A stretch of 64,000 nucleotides of DNA from Polysphondylium violaceum (lineage: Eukaryota; Evosea; Eumycetozoa; Dictyosteliales; Dictyosteliaceae). Numbering within the stretch: position 1 is the stretch's first letter; the number at the start of each line of letters is the position of its first letter. The stretch covers positions 62,001 to 126,000 of the forward strand of contig AJWJ01000003.1 of NCBI GenBank assembly GCA_000277445.1, read 5' to 3'. The position numbers and the translations under genes were made by a program. The notes under the pieces were generated by a model, which saw nothing but the letters and a program-made list of their open reading frames with translations, made no database searches and had not been told where the DNA came from. Shown here one piece after another: positions 37,070-48,283 of the stretch.

Positions 37070-38691
37070 TTAATCAAAAATTAAATCTATACTTCTTTTT
37101 CTCGAAAATTTAAAAGAAACTTGATGAATATCATTATTGTTGCTGTTATTGCTGTTTATATATATACTATCGTTGTTGTTATTATTTACTAAATTGGAAA
37201 TTGATAATTTTTCAATTGAAGATGAAATTTGTGGTGTACTAACTAAATTTGTAGAAGATGAGGATGAGGAAGATGAGGAAGATGATGATATACTTTTTTC
37301 TTCGGAATAGTCTTCAACTAATCTTGGTAATCTTGGACAAGAAGATCTAAAAGATGCAGGGGAATTTGAATTATTAATGTTACTAGAATTATTATTATTG
37401 TTATTATTATTATTATTGATCAAAAAATTAAAACTAGTTAAATGTGTACTGTGACTATTACTATTGACTGAACCATTATTACTTCTTCTAAATTTATTTG
37501 GAGAATCCAAAACAAATGGAGATGAACTTAATGATTTACTTCTAGGTCTAGAGTGCATAATCACTGGAGAAGAGATACCCATATTCGACAAATCTAAAAT
37601 TGAATTTCCATAATTTCCCATTAAAGTTTTTGGTGTATTTATAAAAGATGGACTCGTAGATGATGAACTATTGGCAATTGGAGATTGTAAAAAGTTGAAT
37701 GGGGGAGTGGGCATAGGAGAAATAGGAACCAAATGAATAGAGTTTGTACTATTGTTTGCAGGTGAAAAAGATTGAAAATTAATACAAGAGTTTCCTATTA
37801 AGGGTGATTCTTTAGAGGGTGATGATGTAGGAGAATATTCATAAGATGGAGAATTTGTTTTTGAACTAAAATCAGGGGTCAATAATGGGGAAGTAAACAT
37901 TTGTGGGACTGATGAAATTGGTGATGAAGGATTTGAGTTATTGTTATTCATATTATTGGATTGATTATTTATATTCATATTATTTGATCTATTTATCATC
38001 AATTGTTCGTTAGGATAAGATTCTTTCCATGGATCAGATAAATCTTTTAATTTCCAAAATCCATAACATTCATGATGATCTGCACCACTCTCAAATAATC
38101 TTCTACAATGAGATAAAGCATCTTGTAATTGTTTTCTCCATCCAGCAGTTTCTATTTTTTTAATTAATTATTAATATCTAAACTAAAAAAGTGAATTTTA
38201 AAAAAGAGTATTTACTTTTCTTTTTGGAACAAATTAAACTCCAATGAGCAGCAACATAACCATATACATCTTTTTTTAAATTAAAAAATTCTTTTTCTGG
38301 ATACAACTTCTTTAATGAAAAAAACACAACTCTTAAAATTGATACCCTATGAAAATTAAAATTAATATATTAATCAAAATAAGATAAAAAATAATAATAA
38401 TAATTACCAAGAAACTGATCTAGAAGATAAACAAGGTGGAGTTTCTCTTGTACAAATATAACATTGAGACTTATGTTGACAAACATTTTGGAATGAATCA
38501 TTATTTGGATTTGCTTTAAAATTAAAATAAAATCCTTGGGGAGAGGCACCTACAGGTCCTTGAGGCTTGTATTTTAGATCATTTTGATTTTTGTCCAACA
38601 TAAAGTGTGACATGTTATCCATTGATTGTTGTTTAATTATTTTTTGTTCTATAGAGTCTTCTTCTACTAAAATTGATTTAAGATGATTCAT
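37070..38691 (-). CDS. Asn/Ser-rich protein with a winged-helix-like region
   Basis: Exons 38691-38408, 38346-38216 and 38151-37070 give 498 residues. Spliced, residues of about 60-190 form a compact region with conserved-looking Cys, His and Trp: CQHKSQCYICTRETPPC, then FNLKKDVYGYVAAHWSLIC, then AGWRKQLQDALSHCRRLF and CYGFWKLKD. The last part recalls the recognition helix and wing of forkhead-type winged helices (WQNSIRHNLS...GYWTL), so DNA binding is possible, but this is pattern similarity only. The rest is Asn/Ser/Pro low complexity, as in many dictyostelid transcription regulators. The gene is firm, the function weak. Confidence 0.75.
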
Positions 38692-40139
38692 TTGATTTTG
38701 TTTTTGTATTTGGATAATTTTTATTGGTAATGATACAAAAAATGAATAGTATTATAGTAGTAATGATAAAAGAGGAATGATTGATTGTACTATGGATAAT
38801 GATTGTACTATGATGAGAAAGGTGAGGGGAATTTTAATTAAAACAAATAAACAAAACACAAAATACAAACTACAATGTTTTAATTAATTTCTTAAATATC
38901 CAAATTACAAATTAACGACAAACAAAAATAAAATGAAATGAGCACAGCGTCAAAAACTTATTTATTGTGTCCAAAAGGAAAACTTTTAAAATAGAGTTTT
39001 AAGTGGTAGTGAGAGTGGGTGTGATAGTGTGGTTGTCGAGGGGTGTTTTGATAGCAAATTCCTCCACCCACGATACTAGTACTATATATTATCTCTCCTC
39101 AACTTCTATTTTTAAATTTTTAAATCTAATGACGTACATCATTGATGAAACGTTCATTTTTTTTAAAAATAATAGATCAGAGAGTGTGAGTAGTGAATAT
39201 ATCAAAGGTGTTTAAAAGTGGTTGATAATTAAAAATATATATAATTGGTACATTCATTTCACTCACTCACACACCACAATGGAAATCATTTTAAAATTTT
39301 CCGTAAGGAAAATATACATATTTGGACATTGAGAGGGTGTTGTTTTAGATTAAATTTATTTAAAAATGGTATTTGTGTTGGATTTGAGTGGGGTAATAAT
39401 AAATATCCTCGCATGACCAAAAGGTTATTTTTAAAGAGTGTGTGGTATTAAATTAAATTCACTTTTCATTTATTTCAATCTTTTCAAATAGATCGATCTA
39501 TTAACAATTGAATTTGAAAAAAGAAAAATAAAAAAAGAAATGAATGGATACTATTTTGTTTAAAAAAAAGTGAGGAATTGAGTAGAAAAGGAAATAAAAA
39601 GATGAGATAATAAGTGGTATGTGTGTGTGGGAATAAGTGATTTTTTTTTTAGGTTTCCTCCTCAAAGAGAGACGACGATTTTAATACACTGTTTTTTCTA
39701 TTCATATCTACTCATATCTGGTATTGTTAAAAGGCTTTTTTACCCAATGGAGAAACTAGTGATTTGTGCAAGACATGAGTTGTTTTTGTTGCTTGTTTTT
39801 GTTGTTTTCATCATCTAAACCTCGATTTCGTTATTTTATATCACCACCTATCTAATATGTCTATATGCACTATTTTTTCAAGGCCATTTTAATTTTAATT
39901 ACTATATTTATATATAATGATAATGATACAAATATAGTGTGTATAGTCTAGTATAGTATAACTCGAGTAGGTGTGCTAACAACCCAACCCCTCTTTTATT
40001 TTTTAAAAATAAAAATCAACCAACACTAGTTCTCACACTCCCCCACACACACAACTAAAACAACAAATGGAGAACTCAAAGACAAAGCAACACAAGATAT
40101 TGATGAGTTTGAGTTATAATAAATGATTCTTTTCCAAAT
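38692..40139. other. 1.4 kb intergenic
   Basis: Between the APMAP-like gene 3' end and the start of the winged-helix-like gene, both on the minus strand. It holds GT-rich and CT-rich blocks (39005-39030, 40030-40060) and A/T tracts, and only short frames without protein-like composition. It is probably a promoter of the winged-helix-like gene. Confidence 0.5.
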
Positions 40140-41827
40140 TTACTTTTTTTGAGTGGGTGGACTAAAAATACTTATAAAATTATTATAGAGATCTGTTTTA
40201 AAAGAAATATTGGAAAAGTTAATAAAGTGGTGTTTGTATGTGTCAATATTCAACATGGCAGTAGTGTTGATAGCAAACTAGGTCAAAACCTATGCGTGCA
40301 ATTGTTTGCCCAATAACTATCTTTGAACATAATAAAAAGAATAGTATGAAATAAAGTGAGGAGATGATCCCCTATAATTATACAACAACAAAACACTTAC
40401 TTCCTAAATAAATTTTGCCCTTATTGTCTAAGGTAGACGAAATACTCTTCATTGGTAAAGATCGACTAGATATTGTATAATATTCTAAAATTCTACCATT
40501 CTATAGATTGATGATGACGGAAATGACAATGATGGCAATTGAATTAGTACTAGTGTTTCTTTATATGGTAATTAAATAGAGTAACAAACAAGTATACTAC
40601 ATAATAAAAAGAATATTAAGAATAAAAGTTTACCTTTGTATCTGAAATAACGAGAGCAGGTGGAGACATTGGAACCTTGATATAGGGAATTCTTAAAAAT
40701 ATTCTTTTTAACCATGGATATGGATGAATAGTATCTAAAAACTTTGATCTAGTTGCATAAATACTAATAACTAATCTACCTTTACTATCTAAATCGATTC
40801 CATCTGGATTTCCTGGTAAATTGTCAATGAAAACTTCATGCTTACCAGCTTTAAATTGAGATGAATGCTATATTAGTATAAAAGGATCTTTAATCTCAAA
40901 AATTTCTCATATAATTACCATTGGGACCTTTTAACCAATATCTAAGAATTCTATAGGCTCCAGTTTCAGCCACGAAAATAGACTCCTCTTTGGGATCTAG
41001 ACAAACACCATTACTATATCTAATACCAGTCATGAGAAGATTAGTTTCCCTAGTCTTTGGATTATATGAGAGTAATTTTCCAAAACCAGATGAACTTGCA
41101 CAAATGAATAAAGATGGTGTCAATGTATTCCAATCACCATTGCTTTCTCTTATGGGTGCAATATTTGATGTATCACTAAAATAAATCATACCATCTTTAG
41201 CTATTGTCAAGTCCTATGTCCATTATTTGATATATTAGTATAGAGTAAAATAAATAGATAGATAGATAGATAGATATATAGACTACTACATACATTTACA
41301 AAACTTAATTTAGTACCATTAAATGTCGATGTAAGAATAATTAACTCTTGTCTCTCAAAATCATACTTTAACAGACCTTTGACAGAGTCGGCGATAATTA
41401 AATTATCATCAGCATCCATTTCAACACCCAATGCTCTGCCACAGGTGACTAGATGTTTAACATTTTGATTCATGGTCTTGATATCAACCTTGGAGGAATG
41501 TGTACTATTACCAAAGAAATCCACTCTGTTATAGATTGGAAATGGTGGCTCAATGTATTTGATTTCACCAGACTTTAATGGGAAATAAATATTTCCATTC
41601 TTTTTGCTAATGGTAAGTGACTCTGGACCTTGATAGTCACCCAATGGTATATACTCTATCATGGTATCATCCATTTCCCTCGAGTTGTAGTATTCATCTC
41701 CGATTGGTTTTGGTTCAAATGAAAAGAATGGTAAATCTGGTTGAAATGGTAAAAACATGATTGTTAGTGGTGTAAAACACACAAGGAGCTGTATTAATAC
41801 AGCTAAGAAAACTATTATTTTCTTCAT
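40140..41827 (-). CDS. APMAP / strictosidine synthase-like membrane protein
   Basis: Exons 41827-41294, 41213-40919, 40848-40634, 40500-40401 and 40192-40140 give 398 residues. An N-terminal signal anchor (KKIIVFLAVLIQLLVCFTPLTIMFL) precedes a six-bladed beta-propeller with family marks: GPESL, GRALGVEMDADDNLIIADS, MIYFSDTS, GIRYSNGVCLDPKEESIFVAET and LPGNPDGI. Human APMAP is 416 residues. Plant strictosidine synthases use a Glu absent from APMAP types, so no alkaloid chemistry is implied; APMAP shows arylesterase activity. The last intron is a choice: a perfect GTAAGT donor at 40400 gives the tail YLGNLYNNFISIF, like human YLGSYRSPFLCRL; without it the frame stops at 40378. Confidence 0.85.
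41254..41276. repeat. (GATA)n microsatellite in an intron
   Basis: A short run of GATA units inside the first intron of the APMAP-like gene. Confidence 0.8.
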
Positions 41828-42351
41828 ATCGTATTATATAGATAAATGTAATTTATTTGTTTTATATATCTATTGAAACAAATTTCATAGCGAATGAGAA
41901 ATGATGATGTTCAATTATTTTTTGAAAGAAAAAAAATAAAAATGGGGGACAAATATAAATTTTTAAAAATATGTACAAACCCCTTTGTCTTTTTTTATTT
42001 AAAGGGTTTTATGTCAATATATCTATTAATAGATATCATTGATTGATGTTTGTTTTGGTGTTGTTTGTTTGTTTGTTTGTTTGTTGTTATTGCTACTGTT
42101 GATAAGTTTTATATATGGCTATATATATATATTTGATTCATTTTGTTTAATTAAACATGAATGTATGAGGTTAGCAATGGGGGAGGGGGAAAGAGTTTGA
42201 CCAAAAATGTGTTTTAATCAAATATTGAGGGTGTGAGTTTTGTGAGATGTGTTATAACTATTACTATTATTATTGATGTATGAATTATTAAAAGAGTATG
42301 GCATTATTATTGTTATTATTATTATTATTATTATTATTGTTGTTGTTGTTT
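41828..42351. other. intergenic
   Basis: Between SmD3 3' end and the APMAP-like start, both on the minus strand. Contains a (GTTT)n run near 42064-42085, an AT dinucleotide run near 42120-42130 and a (TTA)n block at 42300-42340. No gene is seen. Confidence 0.6.
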
Positions 42352-42762
42352 TTACATTCTTCTTTGTTGGAAAGTAGTACCTCTACCAGCACCACCTCTA
42401 CCACCACCCATACCACCACGACCACCTCTATTTGAAGGGCCTCTGCCTGATAAAGAAGCTTTACCAATATCCAAAGCTTTTCCACGAAGAACGACTCTAC
42501 CATCGATTCTCTTAAACATTGGAGCGTTTTTCAAGATATCTGGCAAGATAAAGAAACGAATCTTTGATCCTCTGACATAACAATACTCCATGTTTGATAC
42601 TCTGCCATCTCTTGCGGTGACCATGATATTCTTCATTTTACAATTCATATTATCTTCGCTTTCAATAAGAGTGCCTCTATATAATTCACCATTCTTTAAC
42701 TCGATTGTAATCACATGTGAATCTGCTTCATGTAGAATCTTTACTGGAATACCTATACTCAT
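42352..42762 (-). CDS. snrpd3: small nuclear ribonucleoprotein SmD3
   Basis: A single exon of 136 residues. Sm1 and Sm2 motifs are clear: [28 protein letters not shown] and [26 protein letters not shown]. The tail has an RG-rich stretch ([19 protein letters not shown]) of the kind that receives symmetric dimethylarginine and binds SMN. SmD3 is one of seven Sm proteins forming the ring on U1, U2, U4 and U5 snRNAs. Length fits the family (human 126). Confidence 0.97.
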   Translation of the reverse strand: MSIGIPVKILHEADSHVITIELKNGELYRGTLIESEDNMNCKMKNIMVTARDGRVSNMEYCYVRGSKIRFFILPDILKNAPMFKRIDGRVVLRGKALDIGKASLSGRGPSNRGGRGGMGGGRGGAGRGTTFQQRRM

Positions 42763-42952
42763 TTTCGCGTTTGTTTATCTATATATATTGTGTGATGATA
42801 ATCGTGACCTTTTTTTTTAGTTGATCCTCTGAAAAATAGAAAAAAAAATAAAAAAAAAAAATAGCAAAAAAAAAAAAAAAAAAATAGATTCAAGAAATAT
42901 CGTGTGTGGTGTGCATATGATCAAAACTTGTATATTTCTTTGATATAATTTA

Positions 42953-45309
42953 TTATAAAAAGTCTTTAACATAAACAGTTTTTTTAATTGCATTTGTAAA
43001 ACCTTCTTGATATCGATATTTAATTGGATGTTGTGGATTACCACTACCACTACTATTACTCTTATCGTTTGACTCTGGTGAAATTGGAATAATTCTACCG
43101 AAAAAGTCTTTTAATACAGGTAAAGGTTGTTTTTCAGCGGCAATCTTTGAAATGGGTTTGACAGGTGTTTTAAATTTCTCTTTTTCCTTTTCTTTTGCTA
43201 ATCTTTTTGCTTCTTCTTCTGCTTTTTGTACATGTAATGGTTTATAAGTCACCAATGCAGATGAGACAATTTGTTTTTGATTATTTGAAAGTCTATATCT
43301 CTTTACATATTGATCGCTAGTTAAATGCTGGTAATATAAAAATACATCAATAGGTGGTTCCAATTTAAAGTGAGGTGTATTGTTATTGTTGTTATTGCTA
43401 TTGTTATATTTCTTTTCTTTATCGTTATTATCTTTATCTTTATCTTTATCCTTATCACTATTATCTCGATAATTGTTAAACTCTTTTGTATAGTCTACTT
43501 GGTACACCAGTTTAAAGGATTTCATAATTTCCAACAAATGATTTAAATTGAGCTTTTCTCTTTGCGAGTAGAGTTGAGGACTGACGGCACGGAGGGCGGG
43601 TGAGAGAATGTCCATGAAAGGATAGACAAAGTCGATGGCAAAGTTATTTTTACTGAGAAAACAGAGAATCGATGGATCGAGGTCTTGGTAAAACGAGTCT
43701 TTGATGGACTGGATGTTTTTCTTTTTCACAAAGTTGTCATAGTCTGCGTGGGGATAGATCACCTTGGGTGCATAGGTGGTGCATCGGGTGTGGATGGCCA
43801 GGGGCACAATAGAGTGGAAAGACTCTTGCAACTCGGGGCCGAGCGTGTCAGAGAATATCATCCAATCCAGACAATCGATCGTCTTTTCAAAGGAAAAGTC
43901 GTTGGTCATGTTTGACAAATAGTTTTCAAAGAGGCCCTCAATCAACTTTTCCTTTTGACTGCAGGCATTGACTTGCTGTTTGAGTTGGTCGTATTGGGGG
44001 CTCTTTTCATAGGCTGGCATCATGATGGACTTGGATTTGGGCGTGATCATAGAACGTGCTTGGCTCGAGGCACTGGTGGTCGAGGTCGACTGCTTGAATA
44101 GGTCTTTCCATAAATCAAACAAGCCTCTCTCCATGTCCTTGAGGCCAACGACAAAGCTTGCTTTATTGGCTTTAAGTGTCGACGATTCAAACGATCCGTG
44201 CTTGGATTTAATAAACTGGAGTGAGTTGATACAGGAACGAATGTCAGAGCCAGTCATATCAATCAATGATGTGAGGGCAGTGTCTGAAGAGGCCAGGCTT
44301 TCATTGACGCAAATCTCTTTTAATCTACCCAACAATCTCGTCTTTTTGGGTGGCGAAAAGTTGAATACAAAGGCCTTTTGACGGAGCTTTCTGAGCGAGG
44401 GCGCATACTGATCATTGCAAATACATATAATGGGTCTAAGTAATCTGGTGACTGGGGCCTTCTTCTTTTCATTTTTCTTCTTTTTCTCCATGCCACCGTC
44501 GCTCTTGTTTTGTTGATTCTCATACTCTTCATAGTTTGCATCGTCTTGGTCATTGTGGCTGCCGTCATCATTCTTTTTCAATTGACCATGTTTAACACTG
44601 TTTTCAATCAACTTTAAAATCAACTCTACGGGACCATTGTCACGACCAGATATACCATCAATCTCGTCAATGATCAAACAATTGGGCTTACGATCGAGAA
44701 ACATTGATTTCATTTCAATGGCATCTAAAAACATTCTTTCAAACGATTCACCTGATCTTTTCTCACTTGCATTGATCTCCACGGGAAGATAGCCTGCCTG
44801 TTTGGCAAGAATGTGTGCAAGTGTAGTTTTACCTAGACCTGGGCCACCAGTGAGTAAAAGTACTTTGATTTGAGGTGTACCGTCGTCTTGTAATGCTGTT
44901 AAAAGATTGGTATACTGATAGTGATTATTATTCATTATATTACTATTATTATATTTAGATGTAATTGCTCGTGTATCTTGTTGTTGGGGTAACTTTGTTG
45001 CTGTTTTTGGTAAAGGTTTATCAAATACAACATGATCCCAAAGTTTTAACCAATTATAAATATCTCTATTCATTTTCTAGATATTTACGTAATTAATAAC
45101 TATATTCTTTTATATCTCTACTCTATCTATACATACATCATCACTAATGAGATCATGATATGAAATAGGACTATATTTATCTACCCATAATCTATTATCT
45201 ACTTTGCTTTGCCCTTCATTACCATTTCTCTGTACAAGTTCGTTTTTATTGTTTTCTTTAAGTGATTCTAATAAATCATTATGTTCTTTCTATTGATATT
45301 AAATATTAG

Positions 45310-45340
<31 letters not shown>

Positions 45341-45729
45341 AGAAAGATATACTTTACATCTTCAATTTCTTTTAATAAATCAGGAATAGATTTACTTAAA
45401 AGATTTACCGATGATGATTTATTAATAGACTCTTGATAGGATGGAGTTGTTGTATTATTACTATTATCTAAATTTATAGACCTTGTCTTTCTATTGCCAG
45501 AAAAAGTAGTGATATTAATGAAATTCTTTTTGATAATTAAATTTGATGACTGTGCAATTTCAAATTCAATTGAACTAAGGTTATTGTCTTTTTTAAACTT
45601 TTTAGTGAAAATTTCAGATTTTAATTTATCATTGTTATTGTTGTTGTTATCGTTATCGTTATTATCATTATCTGAATCTTGATCTTGAGATTTAAGAGGT
45701 GAAAAGGATCTCTTTGCACCAATAATCAT
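42953..45729 (-). CDS. chtf18: Ctf18, large subunit of the alternative clamp loader
   Basis: Exons 45729-45358, 45289-45137 and 45076-42953 give 882 residues. After a disordered acidic N terminus comes LWVDKYSPISYHDLISDD and then NWLKLWDHVVF, the stretch that marks Ctf18 in yeast and human. The AAA+ domain follows, with Walker A LTGGPGLGKTTLA (about residue 247), Walker B CLIIDEIDG (about 309) and an ICNDQYAPSLRKLRQKA sensor 1 region. Ctf18 replaces Rfc1 in a clamp loader with Dcc1 and Ctf8 that loads PCNA and supports sister chromatid cohesion and checkpoint signalling. A (TATC)n microsatellite lies in the first intron (45311-45340). Confidence 0.94.
45311..45340. repeat. (ATCT)n microsatellite in an intron
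   Basis: About seven and a half ATCT units in intron 1 of the Ctf18 gene, close to the donor side. Confidence 0.85.
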
Positions 45730-46216
45730 CCTATATTTACATATATCTCTTTTTATAAATAATATTAAAACTTTTTAATTGTACAATAGTAGTAAGATTT
45801 TGAAAAAAAAAAGTTTGAATTTTAAAAAATTTGGCGGGCATTTTTTTGATGGTAACATTTCTCGGGGATAATTGCATATATCTATATATTGTTGTTGATT
45901 TGATTTGGGATGTATTATTACAATTGTAAACGTATGTCTATTCTTTGTTCTAAGAAACAAAATACTTCTTTAAAACTACACTGATCGTGGTAACATATGT
46001 TTACAAATATTTTGTGATGCAGTCTGTAAGTTTTAATCTATAGGTATCATCACATAAGACAAAAGGATCAACAAGAGAATAAATTGTTGATTCCTCTGAG
46101 ATATGTGGACTCATATGATCAACTAAATTTATTTGGTCGTATGCATGTATAAAGAAAAACAAGATATGATTTATTTAAAAATTAGGAAAAGAACACACAG
46201 ATAAAAAGGTAAACAT
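45730..46216. other. intergenic
   Basis: Between the five-repeat gene 3' end and the Ctf18 start, both on the minus strand. A/T-rich, with no open frame of note and no clear structure. It must hold the Ctf18 promoter. Confidence 0.6.
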
Positions 46217-47475
46217 TTATTTAAATCCAAATAATCCACGTGGGTTTTTTTTGGCATCTTGAAGTTGATGGAAGAGTTGAGTACCGGTGTTGCCAATGGA
46301 TGATAAACTTAATTCTTCTGAACTATTTGAGGTTGCTTGATTACTATTGTTTCTTCTTTCCCCTTGCTCTTCTTCATTATTGTTATTGTTATTGACATTG
46401 TTGTTATTATTACTATTATTATGTGTAACAGTACTCATAGTAGATGATTTTTGGTTAGAACTCTTGGAACCTAATAAACTAGTTGGATTTTGTTTAGCTT
46501 GTTGGATTTGGCTAAAAAAGTGAGCACCAGTGGTACCAATAGAAGACAAGGTGGTCTCTTCATTTTCTCCTTCAGGTTCTTGGTTATTATTATTATTTCT
46601 TATTTCACCGTCAACATTGGTGCCAGTACTGGTTTGATGTGGTTTATTTGGATTTGATTTAGTTAAACCAGACAAAGAAAGGGGATTTTGTTTGGTTTGT
46701 TGTACTCCATGAATTAATTCACTACCTTTGGTAAATAATGAATCCTCTGACTCCTTTGGTTCTTCTTGTTCCTCTTCATCTTGATTAAAATCATTACTAC
46801 GAGGAGCGGTAGTGGCAGTTGTTGTAGTTGTTCTTGGAGTTGGTTTAGAATGAGTGGTTGTTTGATGTTGTTTTAAATGAGAACCAATAGAAGATGGATT
46901 GGATCTTATTTGTTGAATTTCTTCAAGCAGTCCTGATCCAGTGGCACCAATATCAGAGAAAGAATTGTTTTGTTGTTCTTGGCCATTATCTTCTGATTCA
47001 GTATTGGTACTATTGTTATCATTTCTATTTTTATTTAAAAGAGTTGAACCACTTTTAGAACCAGTTTGTTTAGACAATCCCAATAAAGAAGATGGATGTT
47101 GTTTTGCTTGTTGGAATTCTCGATAGAGCTCAGCACCAGTGTTGGAAATGGAAGAAAAACTCGAGTCATTTGAATCATCTTGACTGTAATCTCTTTCTTC
47201 ATCATTTGAAATAGATAAATTACTTATGGTTCTTTTAGACTGTTGTTCATTTTCATCATTACCTCCAGCACGAATATATTTAGAGTAACCTGATAAAGGA
47301 TTCATTTCTTTTTCTACAATTATTTTATTATAAAATATAATAAAAATTAAAACTTTTACAGTTGTATTTATATTGAAACCAACAAATATTAAACTCTTTT
47401 TGGAAATAAAATATTTTGTAATTATTTGAAAGAGATAATCTTATTACCTTTACTTAACATATGAATATTATTCAT
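46217..47475 (-). CDS. unknown protein with five copies of an SSIGxTG...QQAKQNP motif
   Basis: A 28-nt first exon (47475-47448, MNNIHMLSK) joins in phase to 47313-46217, giving 374 residues; the long exon also has its own ATG at 47305, so the first exon is inferred. Five units of about 30 residues recur every 60-75 residues: FSSISNTGAELYREFQQAK, FSDIGATGSGLLEEIQQIR, FTKGSELIHGVQQTK, LSSIGTTGAHFFSQIQQAK and LSSIGNTGTQLFHQLQDAK, each followed by NP and a (S)L(L)G ending. Spacers are acidic and Asn/Gln/Ser-rich. Each unit could be a short amphipathic helix acting as a binding motif. No known family is recognised. There is no signal or membrane segment. Confidence 0.75.
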
Positions 47476-48283
47476 TGTTGTTGGAAATTTTTTATTTTTT
47501 ATCTAGAAATTTAGATTTATTTCTCTACCCCTCAATATTTTTTTTTAAATACAGATCTGGTGACACTCAATATTTTTCTCACAACAATAAACCTGAACTA
47601 TAAAATGTAGGTTTAATGAAAAAGATACAATTTCATGAAGTTTTAAAGTCTCTTAATATAATTTTCTGTCGATTCATTTTGCTAAGTTTGTTTCATAATG
47701 AATGATTTTTTTAAATTGATGTTATTGATTTGTTTGTAAAATTGTTTTAGATTAATTAAACATATTAGTAAAATTACAGATTCAATATTAATAGGTATTT
47801 TAGTAACGTTCATTAAACTTTTATCATACACAAAAAGTATCTTATTGAATTTGAAAAAAAAGATACTTTTTTTAGCTAATGACTAGCCAAAATTCAAACC
47901 AAAGATAGAATTTGGTAATTTCGGCAGATACTCAATAGGAAAGCATCCCCATATAGTTTAGAATATTTTTATAATTTAATTTAAAATAATAAATGGGTGA
48001 TTTTTTCTGATAAGATATACAATCATTTCACAAAGATCTCATGACATGAGATGAATAGATTTTTATATTTCATGTTCATGTTGCGTATTCCGTTAAGTAT
48101 GTGTAATATATAGGATATAGTTCTTGTCTTGTCCAGTTCAAATTTAACATAAAGGGTTCATCAAAAAAAAATTAATAATTCTTAACCGAGATATTGATCA
48201 ATGTTTCAGCTAAGGATATTATAGAAAACTAATATAATTAAATAACTTAATATGTTCTTTATGTTATCATTGTTATGACTTAT
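47476..48283. other. 808-bp intergenic
   Basis: Between the helicase-RBR gene 3' end and the five-repeat gene start, both on the minus strand. It holds a 12-bp perfect stem-loop (47832-47843 with 47860-47871, 16-nt loop) and otherwise A/T-rich DNA without open frames. Confidence 0.6.

Noticed and set aside
39003-39818. Three short plus-strand frames
   Set aside because: Low-complexity composition, no splice partners and no domain; more likely chance frames in the long intergenic region.
45181-45190. CCCATAA, like the upstream element of Dictyostelium small RNA genes
   Set aside because: It lies inside a coding exon of the Ctf18 gene and no structured RNA follows at the expected distance.
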